Source: RGIG3528 sp045629005 (GTDB lineage: Bacteria; Bacillota; Clostridia; Lachnospirales; Lachnospiraceae). Taken from it: DNA of 64,000 nucleotides. A model generated the notes under the pieces. The model did not search any database. It saw only the letters and a list, made by a program, of their open reading frames with translations, and was not told the origin of the DNA. The position numbers and the translations under genes are program-made. The first letter of the stretch is position 1. The number at the start of each line of letters is the position of its first letter. The stretch covers positions 1 to 64,000 of the forward strand of contig JAZQQJ010000030.1 of the NCBI GenBank assembly GCA_045629005.1, given 5' to 3'. Below, one piece after another: positions 61,401 to 64,000 of this stretch.

Positions 61401-62999
61401 TTATTCTCCGAAACCGGGCTCGGGAGATGGCTCAGCAACAGGCTCGGGAGAGGGCTCGGCAGCAGGTTCGGGAGTCGGTGACGGCTTTGGCGTTGTAAGA
61501 GGTTCGTCCGAAGTGAGCTTCGAGTCCATCCAGTCATAGCGGCTTTGTATGAAACTGCGCATATAGTCAATATGCTCTTCGTATGTTGTAAAGCCGTACG
61601 TAGTACTCCTGCCGGAGCCAATGCGGGAGCCTGAGAGTACCTTTGGCCATCTTTCGAAGTTTTTGTCAATATATTCGCTAAGCTGAGCACTTCTTTTATT
61701 AATAGAGTTTAGGGCGGCGTTAAGGAGGTCTTCCTTAACCTCAGCCCATCTTTTTTTGATTTCGGAACAGAAATTTTCATCGAGCAGGAGGTAGTAAATC
61801 ATATCCGGCTTCTGCATATACACGTATGTGGAATCAACTGAAACCCATCCGTCGTAATTCGGAAGGTCGATGGTGTGATTGCCGAAAGCGGTGTCATAAT
61901 CCCAGAGAGGACCAAGACAAAGCTTTCCGCCTTTTTGCTTGTACATGTAAAGACTGCGATAGAAGGCGCACTCGGTGTTGTTTGTAAGCTCGTTTATAAT
62001 AAACCAGTCAACCCAGGAATCGACATCAATGTACTGTGTGTAGTCACCGCCGTTTTCCACGCAGCTTTCACAAGCTTTATAGTAATCATAGGCATATCTG
62101 AAACCGGGAGCCCATGTCTCTTCGACATCGGGCTCTTTTACGTATATGCTGTCACGGCTTGTGGACATGAAGTAGTCTTTGCCGTATATGTTTTCACCGT
62201 CATAATCCCAGCCCCATTCAAGAAGAAAACCGCCATCGGTGATTTTGCCTTTTTCGTTGTATTCGGGTTCTCCGAGATTGAGTTTATCTTTTGAATCCTC
62301 TATTTTTTCGCTTAAAACGTAAATTCCGAGGTATTCATCGTTTATGTACAGCTCGCAGAAACGGTAGTCCGGATTCCAGGAAAGATTTGTCATGACCTTT
62401 GCCATGTCGTATGTAACGGCGTTCCTTATAAGCGAAGGATCAACGTAGTTGCTTGAAAAGACAAAATCCTTGTCCTTGCTCATTCCAAGAAGAGAAGCCT
62501 TATTATCAAGCTTTATGCGGTAAGATTTTTTGGGGAAGGTTGTCCAGGAAGAATTGCCGCGCCCCTTAATTCTTAAGCTGTATGATTCACCATCAATCTC
62601 CATTGAAGCATTTATATACTCTGTTTTTGACTCAATCGGAGCATTGTTTTCGGTAGTTATGTGGATTTCATAGACGTTTTCATTTGCCGGAACGGGAGTG
62701 GGAGTAGCTGAGGGCGCATATTCAGGTGTATTCACCTGCTCGACAATAGGAGAAGTCGGAGCGACTGCTGGAGACTCAGGAGCAGATGTTTCTGAAGGAA
62801 TTATGGTAGGACCGGGAGTTACTGACTGCCCTGCAGGTGATGGGGAAAGGTCATCTTCAACAGAAACTGATGGAGACGGAGTGATTACTGAGGACGGATT
62901 CTTTTTTGTACAACCCGCAAAAAGAATTGTCAAAAATAAAACCGTGAAGAAACACAGCGTATTAAAACGGTTATTCTGCTTTGAATCCAGCCTATTCAT
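61401..62999 (-). CDS. CotH-kinase family lipoprotein
   Basis: 532-residue extracytoplasmic lipoprotein (signal ends LTILFAGCTKK). A Ser/Pro/Thr-rich linker (about 35-110) precedes the CotH domain (about 115-480): IKGRGNSSWTTFPKKSYRIKLD, RNAVTYDMAK, LYINDEYLGIYVLSEKIED, GGFLLEWGWDY and LGPLWDYDTAFGN. A second Pro/Glu-rich repeat tail (PEPAAEPSPEPVAEPSPEP) ends the protein. CotH proteins are kinase-like enzymes that phosphorylate spore coat proteins in Bacillus; many homologs in Clostridia are linked with cellulosome-type or cell-wall contexts, roles unclear. There is no ribosome site before the ATG. Confidence 0.85.
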   Translation of the reverse strand: MNRLDSKQNNRFNTLCFFTVLFLTILFAGCTKKNPSSVITPSPSVSVEDDLSPSPAGQSVTPGPTIIPSETSAPESPAVAPTSPIVEQVNTPEYAPSATPTPVPANENVYEIHITTENNAPIESKTEYINASMEIDGESYSLRIKGRGNSSWTTFPKKSYRIKLDNKASLLGMSKDKDFVFSSNYVDPSLIRNAVTYDMAKVMTNLSWNPDYRFCELYINDEYLGIYVLSEKIEDSKDKLNLGEPEYNEKGKITDGGFLLEWGWDYDGENIYGKDYFMSTSRDSIYVKEPDVEETWAPGFRYAYDYYKACESCVENGGDYTQYIDVDSWVDWFIINELTNNTECAFYRSLYMYKQKGGKLCLGPLWDYDTAFGNHTIDLPNYDGWVSVDSTYVYMQKPDMIYYLLLDENFCSEIKKRWAEVKEDLLNAALNSINKRSAQLSEYIDKNFERWPKVLSGSRIGSGRSTTYGFTTYEEHIDYMRSFIQSRYDWMDSKLTSDEPLTTPKPSPTPEPAAEPSPEPVAEPSPEPGFGE

Positions 63000-63007
63000 A
63001 GCTCAAT

Positions 63008-63016
63008 AGTATAGCA
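63008..63016 (-). promoter_or_regulatory. Extended -10 of the CotH-kinase gene, close to the start codon
   Basis: On the minus strand TGCTATACT (extended -10) ends at 63008, only 9 bp before the ATG at 62999. Transcription would start about 2 bases before the start codon, giving an almost leaderless mRNA. Confidence 0.45.
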
Positions 63017-63077
63017 CAAAATAAATTAATCACTATATGGCAAATCATACATTTATGTAAGATTAAAACATTAATAG

Positions 63078-63106
63078 TTGCACAATTGTAACAAAACTGA
63101 TATAAT
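63078..63106 (+). promoter_or_regulatory. Promoter of the GGDEF-like gene
   Basis: TTGCAC (63078-63083), a 17-bp spacer and TATAAT (63101-63106) preceded by TGA (extended -10). It lies about 50 bp upstream of the start codon, divergent from the CotH promoter. Confidence 0.65.
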
Positions 63107-63154
63107 TAGCGAAAAATTTATCAAGGTAATACGTTAAACCGTTAAGGAATGCCT

Positions 63155-64000
63155 ATGAACACTCGGATTTTTACAGAGAATACAACCGATGATTTTAAAA
63201 TGTCATTGAAGGAATTGGGAGCTTTTGTAGAAGCTCTTGTTCCTATGCGTACATCAAACGAAGAATTTTTCCGTGATATTACAAATGCTGTATGGACTAT
63301 TTCGGATTCACTTTTTATCGGACGTCTTCGCGTTGTCCTCGATGACAAGGATTCCATTCTCGGACATGAGTTGATGAACAACTATGTCTTTTTTAACAGA
63401 GAATGCACTGAAACGGATGAGGAAAAGTCGCACCGCGTTCATTGCGACATTTATGGCGGAGGAAGTGCCGACATTATATTTTATCCGTTCAAGGAACATG
63501 AGTTTACCGAATCGGAAAAGGTAAACCTTAGCATTGTCGGAAAAATAATTTTCTCATATGCCGGTCGTTTCAGACTTTCAAGAGCTTTGAAACAGATGGC
63601 AAATATGGATATTCTTACAAGACTCCCGAATATTTACGGCTTCTATGAGCAGATAGACAAGCTTATCGCTGCAAATGAAATTTCCAAGTACACAGCATTT
63701 TACTTTAATCTTTATGAGTTTAAGACAATTAACGATTCTGTCGGACAGAAAAGCGGAGATAAAGTCATTAAGATTTATGCACGTACTATAGCAGGCTTCT
63801 GTGATGGTAATGAAACAATAGCCCGCATTGGCGGAGATAACTTCGTCGCTTTGATTCTCCGTGAAAAGAGCGAGAAGTTCCTTAAGCTTATTGATAATGT
63901 TACTCTTTTCGTTGAACTTGAAAGAGGAAAAAAGCAGGTTGAAATATCTACAACAGCAGGCTGCTACGACATTGACGAAAATGTCCATTCTTCATCGGAC
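63155..64000 (+). CDS. GGDEF-domain protein with degenerate GGDN motif, 3' end outside window
   Basis: The reading frame is open from the ATG at 63155 (AAGGA six bases before) to the window edge: 282 codons seen, C-terminus missing. The N-terminal 150 residues have no clear family. From about 155 a GGDEF-like domain begins: NMDILTRLPNIYGFYEQID, then FNLYEFKTINDSVGQKSGDKVIKIY and RIGGDNFVALI. The signature reads GGDNF where active diguanylate cyclases have GG(D/E)EF, so cyclic-di-GMP synthesis is doubtful; it may bind GTP or c-di-GMP or have a further domain (for example EAL) downstream. An in-frame ATG at 63149 is a less likely start. Confidence 0.82.
   Translation, partial: MNTRIFTENTTDDFKMSLKELGAFVEALVPMRTSNEEFFRDITNAVWTISDSLFIGRLRVVLDDKDSILGHELMNNYVFFNRECTETDEEKSHRVHCDIYGGGSADIIFYPFKEHEFTESEKVNLSIVGKIIFSYAGRFRLSRALKQMANMDILTRLPNIYGFYEQIDKLIAANEISKYTAFYFNLYEFKTINDSVGQKSGDKVIKIYARTIAGFCDGNETIARIGGDNFVALILREKSEKFLKLIDNVTLFVELERGKKQVEISTTAGCYDIDENVHSSSD

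Overview
The window looks like a chromosomal segment of a fibre-degrading, low-to-moderate GC Gram-positive bacterium of the Clostridia, most likely a rumen or gut Lachnospiraceae. This is inferred from gene content and style: strong GGAGG-type ribosome sites, lipoprotein solute-binding proteins with T/P/E/A-rich linkers, ABC sugar importers without a local ATPase, many AraC regulators, a GH112 phosphorylase and cytoplasmic polysaccharide-degrading enzymes. No rRNA, tRNA or CRISPR array was seen, and the species cannot be named from the sequence alone.

Layout. 1-140 is the 3' end (domains V and VI) of a group II intron. 145-2418 (minus strand) holds a small membrane-anchored protein and a lipid pair (YegS/DAGK-type kinase and PlsC-type acyltransferase). 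2620-14989 (plus) is a tight operon: two HlyD-like adaptors (the second an internal tandem duplication), a FtsX/MacB-type permease, two ABC ATPases (one with an AbrB-like tail), then a GH115 alpha-glucuronidase, a YesU-like DUF1961 protein and an M28 peptidase. 15041-17343 is a local family of six-TM membrane proteins: three copies, the decayed end of a fourth, and a 56-bp leader present twice. 17400-18500 is a GC-rich, gene-free, about 1.1-kb imperfect palindrome, the strangest stretch here.

18526-61400 is a large rhamnogalacturonan-I (RG-I) utilisation locus that extends the idea of the Bacillus subtilis yes/yet/lpl region. It has two CE12-like acetylesterases, two DUF624/YesL proteins, three AraC regulators, two complete pairs of importer permeases with three binding proteins, an NHL/TPR/Yip1 membrane protein, a DUF5696-like protein, a PL11 lyase, a GH2 enzyme, a PL26/YetA-like exolyase, a GH105 unsaturated-uronyl hydrolase, a GH112 phosphorylase (in this context probably galactosyl-rhamnose phosphorylase), and rhaM, rhaB, rhaA and rhaD. 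The RG-I enzymes have no visible signal peptides. The picture is that acetylated RG-I oligosaccharides are imported by ABC transporters, then deacetylated and depolymerised in the cytoplasm, and the rhamnose goes through rhamnulose and rhamnulose-1-phosphate to dihydroxyacetone phosphate and lactaldehyde.

Two promoters in the locus, 18 kb apart (upstream of a binding protein and of GH105), share an identical 19-bp element placed exactly 63 bp upstream of the -10 box. This is a good candidate operator for one of the AraC activators. The right end holds an sce7726-like protein whose ribosome site lies in the rha operon terminator, a CotH-kinase lipoprotein, and a GGDEF-like protein cut by the window edge. 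The most promising leads are the 1.1-kb palindrome, the shared operator/-10 module, the importer module with NHL-Yip1 and DUF5696 partners, the GC-rich structured region at 51.8-52.2 kb, and the exporter with a fused adaptor and AbrB-tailed ATPase.
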